Assembly: GCF_002097535.1 (NCBI RefSeq)
Contig: NZ_CP020772.1
Span: 3,636,501 to 3,700,500 of the forward strand
DNA from: Halobacillus mangrovi
GTDB lineage: Bacteria; Bacillota; Bacilli; Bacillales; Halobacillaceae
Direction: 5' to 3'
Length of the DNA: 64,000 nt
Shown here in pieces: positions 55,553-64,000 of this stretch (positions within the stretch are counted from its first letter, which is position 1; each line of letters begins with the position of its first letter). The notes under the pieces were generated by a model. That model saw only the letters and a program-made list of their open reading frames with translations. It had not been told where the DNA came from and did not search any database. The translations under genes were made by a program, and so were the position numbers.

Positions 55553-56188
55553 TTAACCGAAATATATACTGGATAAGTAATAAATTCCGTAAACGGTACT
55601 TATGATGCCAGCAATCTGAGTCATGGCTTTGTTCATACTCAATTTCTTTGTAGTCATTACAAACGGAAGTCCGATAAGCGTTGTGAATAGAAGCATTCCA
55701 ATAATTGTCCCTACTCCAAATGTAAGGATAAACATCGCCCCTTCCGCGAGACTATTCACTGAGCTTAATGTCAACAAAATCAAAGCTGCGCTTCCCGCTA
55801 AACCATGAATGAACCCCATAAATATCGAAGTTCCATAAGAGCGAGACTTCTTCGTTGACGAATGAGTAGTCCTGCTGGTTCTAAACTTTTTAAATGAAAT
55901 CATAGTAGTTATACCAAAATAGATTAACATGACTCCAACGACCGCCTCTAAAGATACAGCCCACGATTCTGGTATTTCTTCTTTCATTAGTATCACGATC
56001 ATTCCAAGCAAGAACAACGTTAATGTATGTCCGATTCCCCAAAAAACCCCTGTCATTGTTGATTGCCATAGACGTTTAGTTCTTGTCGCAATTGTAGACA
56101 CAGCAATAACATGATCAGGCTCTATGGCATGTTTGATGCCAAGTAAGAGTCCAAATCCTAATACAGAGAGCAGACCAATTTCATCCAT
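55553..56188 (-). CDS. ureH: Urease-associated nickel permease UreH
   Basis: 211 residues, six membrane segments. First helix GLLLGIKHAIEPDHVIAVSTIA carries the HX4DH nickel motif (HAIEPDH), and a later one GFIHGLAGSAALILLTLSSV (parts). It supplies nickel to urease. ATG at 56188 is nine bases behind AGGAGG; the ten codons upstream overlap it. Last gene of the urease operon, 34 bp behind ureD. It is a paralogue of the permease at 29187. Confidence 0.9.
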   Translation of the reverse strand: MDEIGLLSVLGFGLLLGIKHAIEPDHVIAVSTIATRTKRLWQSTMTGVFWGIGHTLTLFLLGMIVILMKEEIPESWAVSLEAVVGVMLIYFGITTMISFKKFRTSRTTHSSTKKSRSYGTSIFMGFIHGLAGSAALILLTLSSVNSLAEGAMFILTFGVGTIIGMLLFTTLIGLPFVMTTKKLSMNKAMTQIAGIISTVYGIYYLSSIYFG

Positions 56189-56222
56189 TCTGATAATCCT
56201 CCTAAAAAACCAAGACAACTAC

Positions 56223-57032
56223 TCACTTTCTCCATAATATCTTCTTTTTTCCTAACAGTTCTTCTCTTACAAGACTATGTATGTCATGAATCATTTTCTC
56301 AATGGTTTGAGTGCGATCTGACAAAATACGAACAACGACTCCACCACCGTCGATTTGAGAGATTCCAAAACGAATTTGCGAATACTCACTTTCGATCTTC
56401 CCATACATCTGATCGATCCATTCACGGTTTACATTTGGATGAAACAATACAAAGGACCCTATATGCGTGTAGCCTTCCATCTGAAGCACTCCGCCCAGGT
56501 CTTCATCCGGGTTCAAATAAAGATGGTCGTAAAGAACGAGTTTCCCACCCTGGTACACTTTCAACTTATTTCTAAGCCAATCATACCGAAAATCCTGCCC
56601 ATCCTTTGACCAACCTGGCGTTATGACTTCGCTAAAAATCAGACTAGACTTCTCGTCCATTTCCACAACGGTTTCTTGTATAAAACGCGCTCCATCATAC
56701 ATGATTAAGGGGTCGAGACAATACTCCAGGACACTGCCAGGCGCCAACCGAATCATCGTATATTGTTCTACTGGTTTAATAGGAGTTTTGTAGACTTTCG
56801 TTGATGCTTGACTCGTGACTACAAGTTCAGCCCCTTCCTCTACTTGGATATCAGTAAAGTAAGTATCTCCATCTACATACCCACCCCCGACGTGTATGAG
56901 ATAAACAGAAATAGATTGCTCATCAAGCTTAACGGGACGAGTGTATTTGAAGGCTCCTTCGTAATATCCATGAACTACGGTCCTCGGTTTGCGATTCTTC
57001 GCCGCCAGGCTTAGAAGGCCTGTGTATTTCAT
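56223..57032 (-). CDS. ureD: Urease accessory protein UreD
   Basis: 269 residues; helps carry nickel into apo-urease with UreF and UreG. Typical blocks: [31 protein letters not shown] (parts), [28 protein letters not shown] and [17 protein letters not shown] at 57032 overlaps the ureG stop (ATGA), which decides the start against the longer frame. The protein is sometimes named UreH in other systems, not to be confused with the permease behind it. Confidence 0.92.
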   Translation of the reverse strand: MKYTGLLSLAAKNRKPRTVVHGYYEGAFKYTRPVKLDEQSISVYLIHVGGGYVDGDTYFTDIQVEEGAELVVTSQASTKVYKTPIKPVEQYTMIRLAPGSVLEYCLDPLIMYDGARFIQETVVEMDEKSSLIFSEVITPGWSKDGQDFRYDWLRNKLKVYQGGKLVLYDHLYLNPDEDLGGVLQMEGYTHIGSFVLFHPNVNREWIDQMYGKIESEYSQIRFGISQIDGGGVVVRILSDRTQTIEKMIHDIHSLVREELLGKKKILWRK

Positions 57033-57643
57033 GCTTTCAATCCTGATAGGAAAGCGTTCGATTTTATCCAATCAATTACCTCATTCAAACCATCTTTTGT
57101 TTTTAAGTTTGTGAAAACAAAAGGTTTTTCTCCACGCGTTTTGATGGTGTCTTGCCTCATAATATCAAGGTCAGCCCCAACATGAGGAGCTAGATCCGTT
57201 TTATTAATCACAAATAGATCTGACTTAATCATCCCTTGACCGCTTTTCCTCGGAATCTTCTCTCCTTGCGCAACATCTATAATATAGATCGAAAAATCGA
57301 CAAGTTCTGGGCTGAAGGTTGCAGCAAGGTTGTCTCCTCCACTCTCTACGAAAATCAAATCTAAATCGGTATGCCGTTCCTTCAAATCATCTATAGCTGA
57401 AAAATTCATCGATGCATCTTCTCTTATTGCTGTATGAGGGCATCCGCCAGTTTCCACTCCAATGACACGATCTTCTTCCAGCACTCCATTTTTCAAAAGA
57501 AATTGCGCATCTTCTTTTGTGTAGATATCATTCGTTATGACAGCCATACTTAGCTCTTCTTGAAGCTCACGTGTCAAGCGTTCGACAAGCATCGTTTTTC
57601 CAGCTCCAACAGGACCGCCAATCCCTATACAAATCGGTTCCAT
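57029..57643 (-). CDS. ureG: Urease accessory GTPase UreG
   Basis: 204 residues, SIMIBI-class GTPase that drives nickel delivery to urease: P-loop [49 protein letters not shown] (metal-binding Cys-Pro-His), [20 protein letters not shown] (parts) and specificity motif [12 protein letters not shown]. Start ATG follows AAGGAAG. Length normal. Confidence 0.95.
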   Translation of the reverse strand: MEPICIGIGGPVGAGKTMLVERLTRELQEELSMAVITNDIYTKEDAQFLLKNGVLEEDRVIGVETGGCPHTAIREDASMNFSAIDDLKERHTDLDLIFVESGGDNLAATFSPELVDFSIYIIDVAQGEKIPRKSGQGMIKSDLFVINKTDLAPHVGADLDIMRQDTIKTRGEKPFVFTNLKTKDGLNEVIDWIKSNAFLSGLKA

Positions 57644-57666
57644 ATTTCCACTTCCTTTACTAGTTT

Positions 57667-58353
57667 TTATGACATGAACAGACGTACGTGCAGCCGTTCA
57701 TGGTGCATCTGTGCAATCTCCAGACCTGGACTTCCAGCGCCTAAATCATCCGATGACAAGCTCAGAATCGATTCAACTGATTTTTTTAATAAAGGCTGGA
57801 TATCCATTACGATCTTTTGACCAGCCGTTTGTCCAATCGGTATGCCCCGAACCGCATTTTGGACAAGGGAAGAAATCGTCGTGAACAAAAATGTCTCAAT
57901 CGACTCTTTCTTCGATATATTCAAAGAATGATAGACAGTAGCTAGTACAATGGCGGGATGACCGTACGCGTTTTTCTTCTTAACCCATCCGAGATAATAC
58001 TCCAACTGAGATGAAGGGTACAATTCCATACAAAGCTTTGCCATCCTCTCTCCCATTTTTTGATTTCCTTCTCTCGTCTCTCTTGCCATGCAAGTGGTGT
58101 ACAGGACATGATCGAGTTCAAGAAGCATCTCCGTGAACCCTTTTTCTAAATTCTCATAAGCAATTTTGTTAGCAAGTCCATCATTGAAAATTAGTTGTTT
58201 CCTCAAAAACACTTTCAAGGCATTATAAAAGCTCGCTGCATCTGTCACTACATCCTCTTGTATATACGTTTCAAACCCAAAAGAATGAGAAAAAGCTCCA
58301 GATGGAAAGTTTGAATCACTGAGCTGCAGTAATGGCATTAGTCGATTATTCAT
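57667..58353 (-). CDS. ureF: Urease accessory protein UreF
   Basis: 228 residues, all-helical Ure[28 protein letters not shown] (parts: [19 protein letters not shown]), [25 protein letters not shown] (parts), [19 protein letters not shown] (nickel-complex contact region). ATG at 58353 overlaps the end of ureE by eight bases; the longer upstream frame lies inside ureE. It links UreD to UreG in the activation complex. Confidence 0.92.
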   Translation of the reverse strand: MNNRLMPLLQLSDSNFPSGAFSHSFGFETYIQEDVVTDAASFYNALKVFLRKQLIFNDGLANKIAYENLEKGFTEMLLELDHVLYTTCMARETREGNQKMGERMAKLCMELYPSSQLEYYLGWVKKKNAYGHPAIVLATVYHSLNISKKESIETFLFTTISSLVQNAVRGIPIGQTAGQKIVMDIQPLLKKSVESILSLSSDDLGAGSPGLEIAQMHHERLHVRLFMS

Positions 58354-58792
58354 GATGATGGCCAATATACCGAAAAGGCTCTGCAACCTTCCTTTTCTCA
58401 CGTGTATGCGGTACGGTGAGTTCCTCTAATAGTTCTTCTATTAAGTAGTCATATTGAACGTACATTTCCTCACCTTCAAACTGAGCAGGAATATGGCGAT
58501 TGCCTAGTTGATGAGCAACTTCTCCCATCTGCTGGATGTTAACAGGGGATATCACTAATACGTCGTCTTTCTTGACTGAGATTACAACCATATTCTTTTC
58601 ATCCATGTATAAAACATCGCCATCAGCCAACTCTTCATTTTTTCCAAGTCTTATTCCTACTTCATTGCCATGATCTGTTTTCATGCGTTGGATTCTTTTG
58701 ACAAGCTGATCACTTTCTAAATAGATGTACTCCGCATGAGGAGGACGATTTTCTAATGTAGCTATATTGCCAACTATTTTTTCAACAAGCAT
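58346..58792 (-). CDS. ureE: Urease nickel metallochaperone UreE
   Basis: 148 residues: N-terminal peptide-binding domain (VEKIVGNIATLENR, SDQLVKRIQRMKTDHGNEVGIRL in parts), then the metal-binding domain with AHQLGNRHIPAQFEGEEMYVQYDY (parts) and a short His tail GHHHE. The ATG at 58792 follows GAGGTGA; the 44 upstream codons overlap ureC in another frame and are not coding. Confidence 0.92.
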   Translation of the reverse strand: MLVEKIVGNIATLENRPPHAEYIYLESDQLVKRIQRMKTDHGNEVGIRLGKNEELADGDVLYMDEKNMVVISVKKDDVLVISPVNIQQMGEVAHQLGNRHIPAQFEGEEMYVQYDYLIEELLEELTVPHTREKRKVAEPFRYIGHHHE

Positions 58793-58802
58793 TCTATTCA
58801 CC

Positions 58803-60512
58803 TCAAAATAAGAAATAACGCTGCGCCATCGGCACCGTTTCAGCCGGGTCACATTCGACGACTCTGCCATCCACTTTGACTTGGTAAGTTTGCGGATCCA
58901 CTTCAATCTTTGGGGTTTCCCCATTGTGAATCATCGATTTCTTCGTCAACTTACGGACTCCGTGAATGGGCATGACGTGTTTTTTCAAACCTAGATTTCC
59001 ATGGACATTTTCATCGTAAGCCGTTTGGGAAACGAACGTAAGAGATGTTTTTTCCTTTGCCTGCCCATGAGAGCCGAACATCTCTCTATAAAACACGGGC
59101 TGTGGAGTAGGTATGCTAGCGTTTGGATCTCCCATCAAGCTATGTGCGATCATCCCCCCTTTTATAACAAGCTCTGGTTTCACGCCAAAAAATGCAGGAT
59201 GCCATAAAACGAGATCAGCAAACTTACCTTTTTCCACACTTCCTACGTAATCTGATATCCCATGGGTGATGGCTGGATTAATCGTGTACTTCGCCACATA
59301 TCGCTTTGCCCTGAAGTTATCTTTTCCTTTATGGTCTCCCTCGAGGGGTCCTCGCTGTTTTTTCATTTTGTCGGCCGTTTGCCACGTCCGAATGATGACC
59401 TCTCCCACTCTTCCCATTGCCTGTGAATCAGATGAGATCATACTGAAAACTCCTAAATCATGAAGAATATCTTCCGCTGCAATCGTTTCTTTTCTGATAC
59501 GAGAATCTGCAAAAGCTATATCTTCCGGCACACTAGGGTCCAGATGGTGGCATACCATCAGCATATCCAAGTGCTCTTCCAGCGTATTGACCGTGTAAGG
59601 TCGTGTGGGGTTCGTAGAGGAAGGCAAAATATTCATATGGCTGGCAACCTCAATAATATCTGGGGCATGGCCTCCTCCCGCCCCTTCTGTATGATAAGTA
59701 TGGATCACCCTGTCACCTATCGCTTCAAGCGTGTGTTCCACAAACCCTCCTTCATTCAGCGTATCGGTATGAATAGCGACTTGGACATCGTATTCATCAG
59801 CAACCTTCAGACACGTATCAATGGAAGATGCTGTTGTCCCCCAATCCTCATGAAGTTTTAATCCGATCGCTCCTGCTTTAATTTGCTCTTGGATAGCTTC
59901 TTCACTAGAAGTGTTTCCTTTTCCTAAAAAACCTAAGTTCATTGGATATTCTTCTGCCGCTTCAAGCATTTTATGGATATTCCATGGCCCTGGAGTACAT
60001 GTGGTTGCTTTCGTACCTGTAGCAGGACCCGTGCCACCTCCTAACATCGTCGTAACCCCTGAGGAGAGAGCCGTTTCAATCTGCTGAGGAGCAACAAAAT
60101 GAATATGTGCATCAATACCGCCCGCTGTAACAATCATCCCTTCTGCAGCGATGATTTCCGTTGATGCACCGATAATGATATCGATGTCATCCATTAAAAG
60201 CGGATTTCCTGCTTTTCCGATCTGTGAAATCCGGCCATCCTTCACCCCGATATCCGCTTTATAAATCCCTGAATGGTCCAGGATTACTGCATTAGTGACC
60301 ACTAAATCTACAGCTTCTTCACGTGTAGCTAAAGGATGCTGCCCCATTCCGTCCCGAATTACTTTTCCCCCACCGAATTTTACTTCATCGCCATATGTAG
60401 TATAATCCCTTTCAATTTCTATAAATAAGTCTGTATCCGCTAAACGGATAGCATCTCCTGTAGTAGGACCGAACATCTCTGAATACTGTCTTCGCGTCAT
60501 CTCAAAACTCAT
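58803..60512 (-). CDS. ureC: Urease alpha subunit UreC
   Basis: 569 residues, catalytic subunit. The whole bi-nickel site is visible: HIHF (two His), [10 protein letters not shown] with the carbamylated Lys, [32 protein letters not shown], the flap Cys-His in [13 protein letters not shown] and the Asp ligand in [33 protein letters not shown] is the typical start region. ATG at 60512 overlaps the ureB stop. It hydrolyses urea to ammonia and carbamate. Confidence 0.96.
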   Translation of the reverse strand: MSFEMTRRQYSEMFGPTTGDAIRLADTDLFIEIERDYTTYGDEVKFGGGKVIRDGMGQHPLATREEAVDLVVTNAVILDHSGIYKADIGVKDGRISQIGKAGNPLLMDDIDIIIGASTEIIAAEGMIVTAGGIDAHIHFVAPQQIETALSSGVTTMLGGGTGPATGTKATTCTPGPWNIHKMLEAAEEYPMNLGFLGKGNTSSEEAIQEQIKAGAIGLKLHEDWGTTASSIDTCLKVADEYDVQVAIHTDTLNEGGFVEHTLEAIGDRVIHTYHTEGAGGGHAPDIIEVASHMNILPSSTNPTRPYTVNTLEEHLDMLMVCHHLDPSVPEDIAFADSRIRKETIAAEDILHDLGVFSMISSDSQAMGRVGEVIIRTWQTADKMKKQRGPLEGDHKGKDNFRAKRYVAKYTINPAITHGISDYVGSVEKGKFADLVLWHPAFFGVKPELVIKGGMIAHSLMGDPNASIPTPQPVFYREMFGSHGQAKEKTSLTFVSQTAYDENVHGNLGLKKHVMPIHGVRKLTKKSMIHNGETPKIEVDPQTYQVKVDGRVVECDPAETVPMAQRYFLF

Positions 60513-60820
60513 ACATCGGCACTCCCATTTACGCGATTATTTAGCCCGTAAATTTTCCTTTCTCCTGAAAAGGACACGAGCTCTACCTCTTTTTTATCCC
60601 CCGGTTCAAACCGAACTGCTGTGCCTGCCGGGATATTCAAATGTTTCCCGAAAGACTGCTCTCTATCAAATTCCAGATAGGGATTGACTTCAAAAAAGTG
60701 AAAATGCGATCCGATTTGCACAGGACGATCGCCTCGGTTCAAAACGTCGACTCTATTCGTTGTCATTCCTTCATTACAAAGAATGGGTTCTTTTTTTAAT
60801 AAAAATTCACCTGGTATCAT
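60509..60820 (-). CDS. ureB: Urease beta subunit UreB
   Basis: 103 residues: [47 protein letters not shown] (parts) and [25 protein letters not shown] (parts). Structural subunit of the urease trimer. ATG at 60820 follows AAGGAGGAAG and is preferred over the ATG ten codons upstream, which overlaps the end of ureA. Confidence 0.95.
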   Translation of the reverse strand: MIPGEFLLKKEPILCNEGMTTNRVDVLNRGDRPVQIGSHFHFFEVNPYLEFDREQSFGKHLNIPAGTAVRFEPGDKKEVELVSFSGERKIYGLNNRVNGSADV

Positions 60821-60833
60821 CTTCTTCCTCCTT

Positions 60834-61136
60834 CTACCGGATAGGTTCATGGATGGTCACGAGCTTAACGCCATCAGGAAAAGTTGCTTCCACTTGAATA
60901 TCTGGAATCATCTCAGGAATGCCATCCATGACATCTTCTCTCTCTAGAATTGTTGCTCCATACTGCATCAGCTCAGCAACTGATTTGCCATCTCTTGCAC
61001 CCTCTACCACTTCATATGTAATGATGGCGACCGCTTCAGGATAGTTCAGTTTCAACCCTCTATCCTGTCGCCTTCTGGCAAGGTCAGCAGCCAATACCAC
61101 CATCAGCTTATCCATTTCTCTAGAGGTTAATTTCAT
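60834..61136 (-). CDS. ureA: Urease gamma subunit UreA
   Basis: 100 residues, the usual length: [46 protein letters not shown] (parts), [25 protein letters not shown] (parts). Start ATG at 61136 is decided by AGGAGGTGAG just before it. First structural urease gene, 36 bp behind the symporter-associated small membrane protein. Confidence 0.95.
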   Translation of the reverse strand: MKLTSREMDKLMVVLAADLARRRQDRGLKLNYPEAVAIITYEVVEGARDGKSVAELMQYGATILEREDVMDGIPEMIPDIQVEATFPDGVKLVTIHEPIR

Positions 61137-61172
61137 GCACTCACCTCCTTTCTTTCTAGGCGAACAGGACAA

Positions 61173-61415
61173 TTACAGCTGATCGTTTGAACCCTTCATA
61201 AATTCAACCACTGGTCGAAATGCGATAAAAAATCCCGCTATAATTAACCAGCCAAAGGACAAATACGTCCATCCTTTAAAAAATGACAGGCTGTAGTTGT
61301 ACCCTGTAATAAACATAACTCCCGGAAAAATGACGATGAATATTAGGGTCAACCCAAATGCCCACCTAGTACAGATCTTGGCATCCCTATTTAGCTGTTG
61401 CTCGTTTTTGTTCAT
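61173..61415 (-). CDS. Small two-span membrane protein paired with the urea symporter (80 aa)
   Basis: 80 residues with two membrane segments (about residues 21-40: FGLTLIFIVIFPGVMFITG, and 46-66: WTYLSFGWLIIAGFFIAF). The ATG at 61415 follows GGAGG and lies 29 bp inside the 3' end of the symporter gene, so translation is coupled. It has no known family that I recognise. Position between symporter and ureA suggests an accessory subunit for urea uptake, comparable to but longer than the 39-residue partner of the symporter at 44282. Confidence 0.8.
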   Translation of the reverse strand: MNKNEQQLNRDAKICTRWAFGLTLIFIVIFPGVMFITGYNYSLSFFKGWTYLSFGWLIIAGFFIAFRPVVEFMKGSNDQL

Positions 61416-62943
61416 AAGCCACATCCTCCTCCGTTGTTTGATCTTCATCAAAGCTGCGGAACTTATCTTTCAGAGATTCAAAATCAAATTCCTGGCTCGA
61501 CATCAAAGCGTGGCCGATGGATATAGTCCCACTTACAAGAAAGACTGTAATATTTCCGAAAAACATCGGCTGCAACTCACCTAAAGTACTGACACTTATT
61601 TCCCCAAAAAGCAGCTGAGCAGAAGTAATCCATACAGTCACCCCCAAAACCAACCCTGAGAATGCACCGTAGAACGTCCCTGTATTCGTCGCCTTCTTCC
61701 ACAGCAAACCTAATGTAACAGGGATAACGGCTCCGCTGACGAAGATGCCCATTGCCATATAAACGAAGCTTAGGCTGATGCCAACTTTAAACAATAATAT
61801 GGAGAGAATCCCCATCATCAATCCAAAACCTAAAGTAACGCGACGAGACACATTCAATAGCTTTTCACTGGTTGCTTGTGGATTCATTGATTTCCTATAG
61901 ATGTCAGTTACGATAATGTTTGTGATGGCTGTGAGTTCGGCAGCCCCTGTCGACATTACAGCCATAAACAGCATGGCTAAGAACAATATTGATCCGACGC
62001 TCCCAAGAAGGTGCGCAGCCATTTCGGGTGCTACAGAATCTGGGGTGGCAACAGAGATGCCAAGCCCAGCTGCACTTACGCCTAGGAATGTCGCAATCGC
62101 AAAAGGAATCGAAAACCATGCAATTCCTCCGTATATGTAAGCTCTAGAAGCGGCACTATCTTTACTGGCAATGGCTCTCTGCCAATACGCCTGGTCTACG
62201 AATACGGCACCAAAATTTCCTATGATGTTGATCATTCCGAAGAAAAGACCCGGAACGGATGCCATCGTAAGCATGGAAGTAGATGCAGGCAGATTGCTCA
62301 GTCCCTCGTATATGGGGTCAATTCCAAACTTGATATAAATCGTTGTAGCAAAAATAGCGAGAATGGCAAATATCATGACGGTATTGAAGTAATCGGCAAC
62401 GAAGGAAGCTTTCAGTCCGCCGATCATGGTGTAAATCGTGAAGGTTAGAGGAATTAAAAAGGCAGCAACATAGATGTTCATTCCTGTCAGGGAGTTCAAA
62501 GCAATCGCTCCGCCCAGGACAACCATAGCTGTCACTAAGATGTTGGTCATTAAAGCAAAACACATAATTAAGCGGTGATTCTTAACATCAAAGCGCTGGG
62601 CGATAAATTCTAAGAAGGTATGAGCGTTTGGCGCCCGTTTTTTTAAATGAATCGCCACAATTGCAAATAGAAGTACTTGAATACACGCACCAGCGGCATA
62701 CCAATAAGGACCGCTAATTCCATATTGATATCCTGTCGCTGATGACATCATCAAAGTCGCAGCCCATGTCCACGCTGCGATGATTGAAGCACTGGCTAAT
62801 CCAACACCAACACTTCTCCCCGCTGTACTAAATTGCTCTGCTGTCATCGCTTGTTTTCTTCTCCGTTGCATCACAAAGGTAACTAAAGTAAAGAAAATTC
62901 CGAAAACTAACAACAAGCCGTAACCAACGTAAGATGGTAACAT
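61387..62943 (-). CDS. DUR3-like urea/sodium symporter
   Basis: 518 residues, SSS family. Blocks typical of DUR3-type urea transporters: ASIIAAWTWAATLMMSSATG, YGISGPYWYAAGACIQVLLFA, HLKKRAPNAHTFLEFIAQRF and IGGLKASFVADYFNTVMIF. It shares an operon with all urease genes, which agrees with urea uptake driven by sodium (or protons). ATG at 62943 follows TTGGAGGATT. About 14 membrane segments. A GlnR/TnrA-type box lies about 70 bp upstream, so nitrogen-limitation control of transport and urease together is likely. Confidence 0.88.
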   Translation of the reverse strand: MLPSYVGYGLLLVFGIFFTLVTFVMQRRRKQAMTAEQFSTAGRSVGVGLASASIIAAWTWAATLMMSSATGYQYGISGPYWYAAGACIQVLLFAIVAIHLKKRAPNAHTFLEFIAQRFDVKNHRLIMCFALMTNILVTAMVVLGGAIALNSLTGMNIYVAAFLIPLTFTIYTMIGGLKASFVADYFNTVMIFAILAIFATTIYIKFGIDPIYEGLSNLPASTSMLTMASVPGLFFGMINIIGNFGAVFVDQAYWQRAIASKDSAASRAYIYGGIAWFSIPFAIATFLGVSAAGLGISVATPDSVAPEMAAHLLGSVGSILFLAMLFMAVMSTGAAELTAITNIIVTDIYRKSMNPQATSEKLLNVSRRVTLGFGLMMGILSILLFKVGISLSFVYMAMGIFVSGAVIPVTLGLLWKKATNTGTFYGAFSGLVLGVTVWITSAQLLFGEISVSTLGELQPMFFGNITVFLVSGTISIGHALMSSQEFDFESLKDKFRSFDEDQTTEEDVAYEQKRATAK

Positions 62944-63010
62944 AAGAATCCTCCAATATTTTTAATATGCTGAATAATATAACATATTATGACAGATAAT
63001 CAACATAACA

Positions 63011-63027
63011 TGTAAGGAAACCTAACA
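63011..63027 (-). promoter_or_regulatory. GlnR/TnrA-type nitrogen box of the urea operon
   Basis: TGTTA-GGTTTCC-TTACA on the minus strand matches TGTNA-N7-TNACA exactly. It lies 68 bp upstream of the symporter start and just upstream of TTGATT and TATATT/TATTAT candidates for -35 and -10. Confidence 0.7.
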
Positions 63028-63040
63028 TAAACACATATTG

Positions 63041-63054
63041 GTAAGCGTTACCAA
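63041..63054 (-). promoter_or_regulatory. cre-like palindrome upstream of the urea operon
   Basis: TTGGTAA-GCG-TTACCAA, a 7+3+7 palindrome; its core GGTAAGCGTTACCA matches 13 of 14 cre positions. Confidence 0.5.
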
Positions 63055-63105
63055 TTCACTAACAGCACCAGCACCGTATGATTAGAAATTTTTTTAAAAA
63101 ATTCT

Positions 63106-63138
63106 CCTCAGGTCATCCAGAATCTGGATGACCTGAGG
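63106..63138 (-). repeat. Conserved palindrome, copy 3 (operon-end hairpin)
   Basis: CCTCAGGTCATCCAG/CTGGATGACCTGAGG, loop of three, then GAGAATTTTTTAA on the minus strand. Same core as at 35052 and 55491. It stands behind the first terminator of ectC. Confidence 0.88.
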
Positions 63139-63177
63139 TGGTAATAGGTAATAAATAGAAATTTTACTCCTACAATC

Positions 63178-63216
63178 TAAAAAAAGAGCGCTTGGACATT
63201 TCTGTCCAAGCGCTCT
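63178..63216 (-). terminator. Terminator of the ectoine operon
   Basis: AGAGCGCTTGGACA/TGTCCAAGCGCTCT, perfect 14-bp stem, four-base loop, T7 run on the minus strand, 11 bp past the ectC stop. Confidence 0.92.
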
Positions 63217-63226
63217 ACTTCTAATT

Positions 63227-63619
63227 TTATTTTGATTCCTCTGGCAGTTTATAGACACCATCTTCGTCGTGGATTTCATCGCCAACGAGAGCCGGATTGA
63301 ATACACATACGACGCGGAAATCTGTTTTCGCACGCAGGTAGTGCTTTTCATGGCCGTCCAGGCAGTACATCGTCCCTGGTTTGATTTCGTACTTCTTACC
63401 ATCATCAACCGTTTCGATTTCTGCTTCTCCCTCGATGCAATAAACGGCCTCGATATGGTTTTTATACCAAATGTACGTCTCTGTCCCAGCATAAAGGACA
63501 GTGTCGTGAAGACTGAACCCTACATGATCATCTTTTAATAGAAATCTTCTGCTTTTCCAATTGTCATCTTTTACTTCACGTTCTGTGTTAATGAGATCTT
63601 CCAATTTAATTACCTTCAT
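63227..63619 (-). CDS. ectC: L-ectoine synthase
   Basis: 130 residues, cupin-fold enzyme that closes N4-acetyl-diaminobutyrate to ectoine, the main compatible solute of many halophiles. [54 protein letters not shown] (iron-binding Glu and Tyr), [17 protein letters not shown] (iron His) and [22 protein letters not shown] (parts) match EctC from end to end. ATG overlaps the ectB stop (ATGA). Last gene of the usual ectABC operon. Confidence 0.96.
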   Translation of the reverse strand: MKVIKLEDLINTEREVKDDNWKSRRFLLKDDHVGFSLHDTVLYAGTETYIWYKNHIEAVYCIEGEAEIETVDDGKKYEIKPGTMYCLDGHEKHYLRAKTDFRVVCVFNPALVGDEIHDEDGVYKLPEESK

Positions 63620-64000
63620 ACTTTTGCTTCCTCCTTACCTAATACAGCTTTAATGCTTTCTTCAATGATATCCAGACCTTTTACGATTGCTTCTTCTTCA
63701 ATAATTAGCGGCGGAAGCATCTTCAGAACTTCATCATCTGGACCAGAAGTTTCGATAATCAATCCTCTCTCAAAAGCTGCTTCTGCAATTTGGCCGGCTA
63801 ATCCTTCTTTCTTACTTGCGATTCCGAGCATCAACCCGCGGCCGCGCACTTCTGCTTCAAGTTCAGGATATTCTTCGACAAACTGATTTAAACGCTTTAG
63901 GAAAAGCTCACTTTTCTGCTCAATAGCTTCGCTGAACTCATCCGTCTTCCAATGATTCAAAGCTTCTGCTGCTGTAGCGAATGCCAGGTTGTTTCCACGG
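63616..64000 (-). CDS. ectB: Diaminobutyrate-2-oxoglutarate aminotransferase, C-terminal part (gene runs off the window)
   Basis: The last ~127 codons of EctB, which makes L-2,4-diaminobutyrate from aspartate semialdehyde, the first ectoine step. The frame is open to the window edge and reads [17 protein letters not shown], then [19 protein letters not shown] and [20 protein letters not shown], the class III aminotransferase end with the substrate Arg in EAEVRGRG. It ends in EAKV with a four-base overlap to ectC. The active-site Lys and start lie outside the window; ectA should lie further right. Confidence 0.95.
   Translation of the reverse strand, partial: RGNNLAFATAAEALNHWKTDEFSEAIEQKSELFLKRLNQFVEEYPELEAEVRGRGLMLGIASKKEGLAGQIAEAAFERGLIIETSGPDDEVLKMLPPLIIEEEAIVKGLDIIEESIKAVLGKEEAKV

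Noticed and set aside
1-64000. CRISPR array, prophage, insertion sequence, tRNA or rRNA
   Set aside because: None seen: no regularly spaced repeats, no transposase, integrase or phage structural genes, no cloverleaf or rRNA sequence recognised.

Overview
The window looks like the chromosome of a moderately halophilic, endospore-forming member of the Bacillaceae (Halobacillus, Thalassobacillus or Virgibacillus type). Reasons: low-GC sequence with strong AGGAGG ribosome sites and many GTG/TTG starts, spore coat genes, the ectoine genes ectB-ectC at the right edge, a CotY/CotZ family, many sodium-coupled transporters, an aa3 quinol oxidase subunit, CcpA-type cre sites, a GlnR/TnrA box and a SAM-I riboswitch. 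No rRNA, tRNA, prophage, insertion sequence or CRISPR array was seen.

Layout. 1-2.9 kb: 5' part of qoxA, then a sodium:solute symporter behind a SAM-I riboswitch. 2.9-13 kb: a spore-surface island with three CotY/CotZ-type proteins (two in a tandem duplication), three SPOCS-like proteins, a 601-residue acidic Ser/Glu-rich protein carrying the same domain, and, unexpectedly, a ParM-like actin ATPase with a small partner. Several of these genes have sigma-K-like promoters (CATA-N3-TA). A decayed copy of a sodium:alanine symporter gene lies in the island and its intact parent lies just after it (13.4-14.9 kb). 15-17.3 kb: a small exported Met-rich protein and a DUF421 (YetF-like) pair with two small helical proteins.

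17.4-34.9 kb is a nickel-pincer-cofactor region. It has two LarA-family enzymes, LarB, LarE, a LarC split into two genes 9 kb apart, and a nickel permease. One LarA homologue sits with a DUF1537 kinase, a PdxA2-type dehydrogenase, a TRAP transporter and a PrpR-like regulator (four-carbon acid-sugar catabolism). The other sits with a KdgT-type permease, glycerate kinase and a CdaR-type regulator. The inferred roles are a C2 epimerase feeding D-threonate catabolism and a glycerate racemase.

35-50 kb is a 4-hydroxyphenylacetate (homoprotocatechuate) catabolic region: hpaB, hpaC, hpaD, hpaE, hpaF, a split hpaG, a DapA-family aldolase candidate, a dedicated FAD synthetase, a LysR regulator and a symporter with a 39-residue accessory protein. 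50.8-55.2 kb: an operon hisC-like aminotransferase, 2-oxoacid dehydrogenase E1 alpha, E1 beta and E2, which could feed aromatic acids into the hpa pathway. 55.5-63 kb: DUR3-like urea symporter, small membrane protein, ureABCEFGD and a UreH nickel permease, preceded by a GlnR/TnrA box. 63.2-64 kb: ectC and the end of ectB.

Two kinds of unexplained repeats recur: a near-identical palindrome at operon ends (35.05, 55.49 and 63.11 kb) and a ~125 bp imperfect hairpin element (42.6, 42.9 and 48.2 kb).
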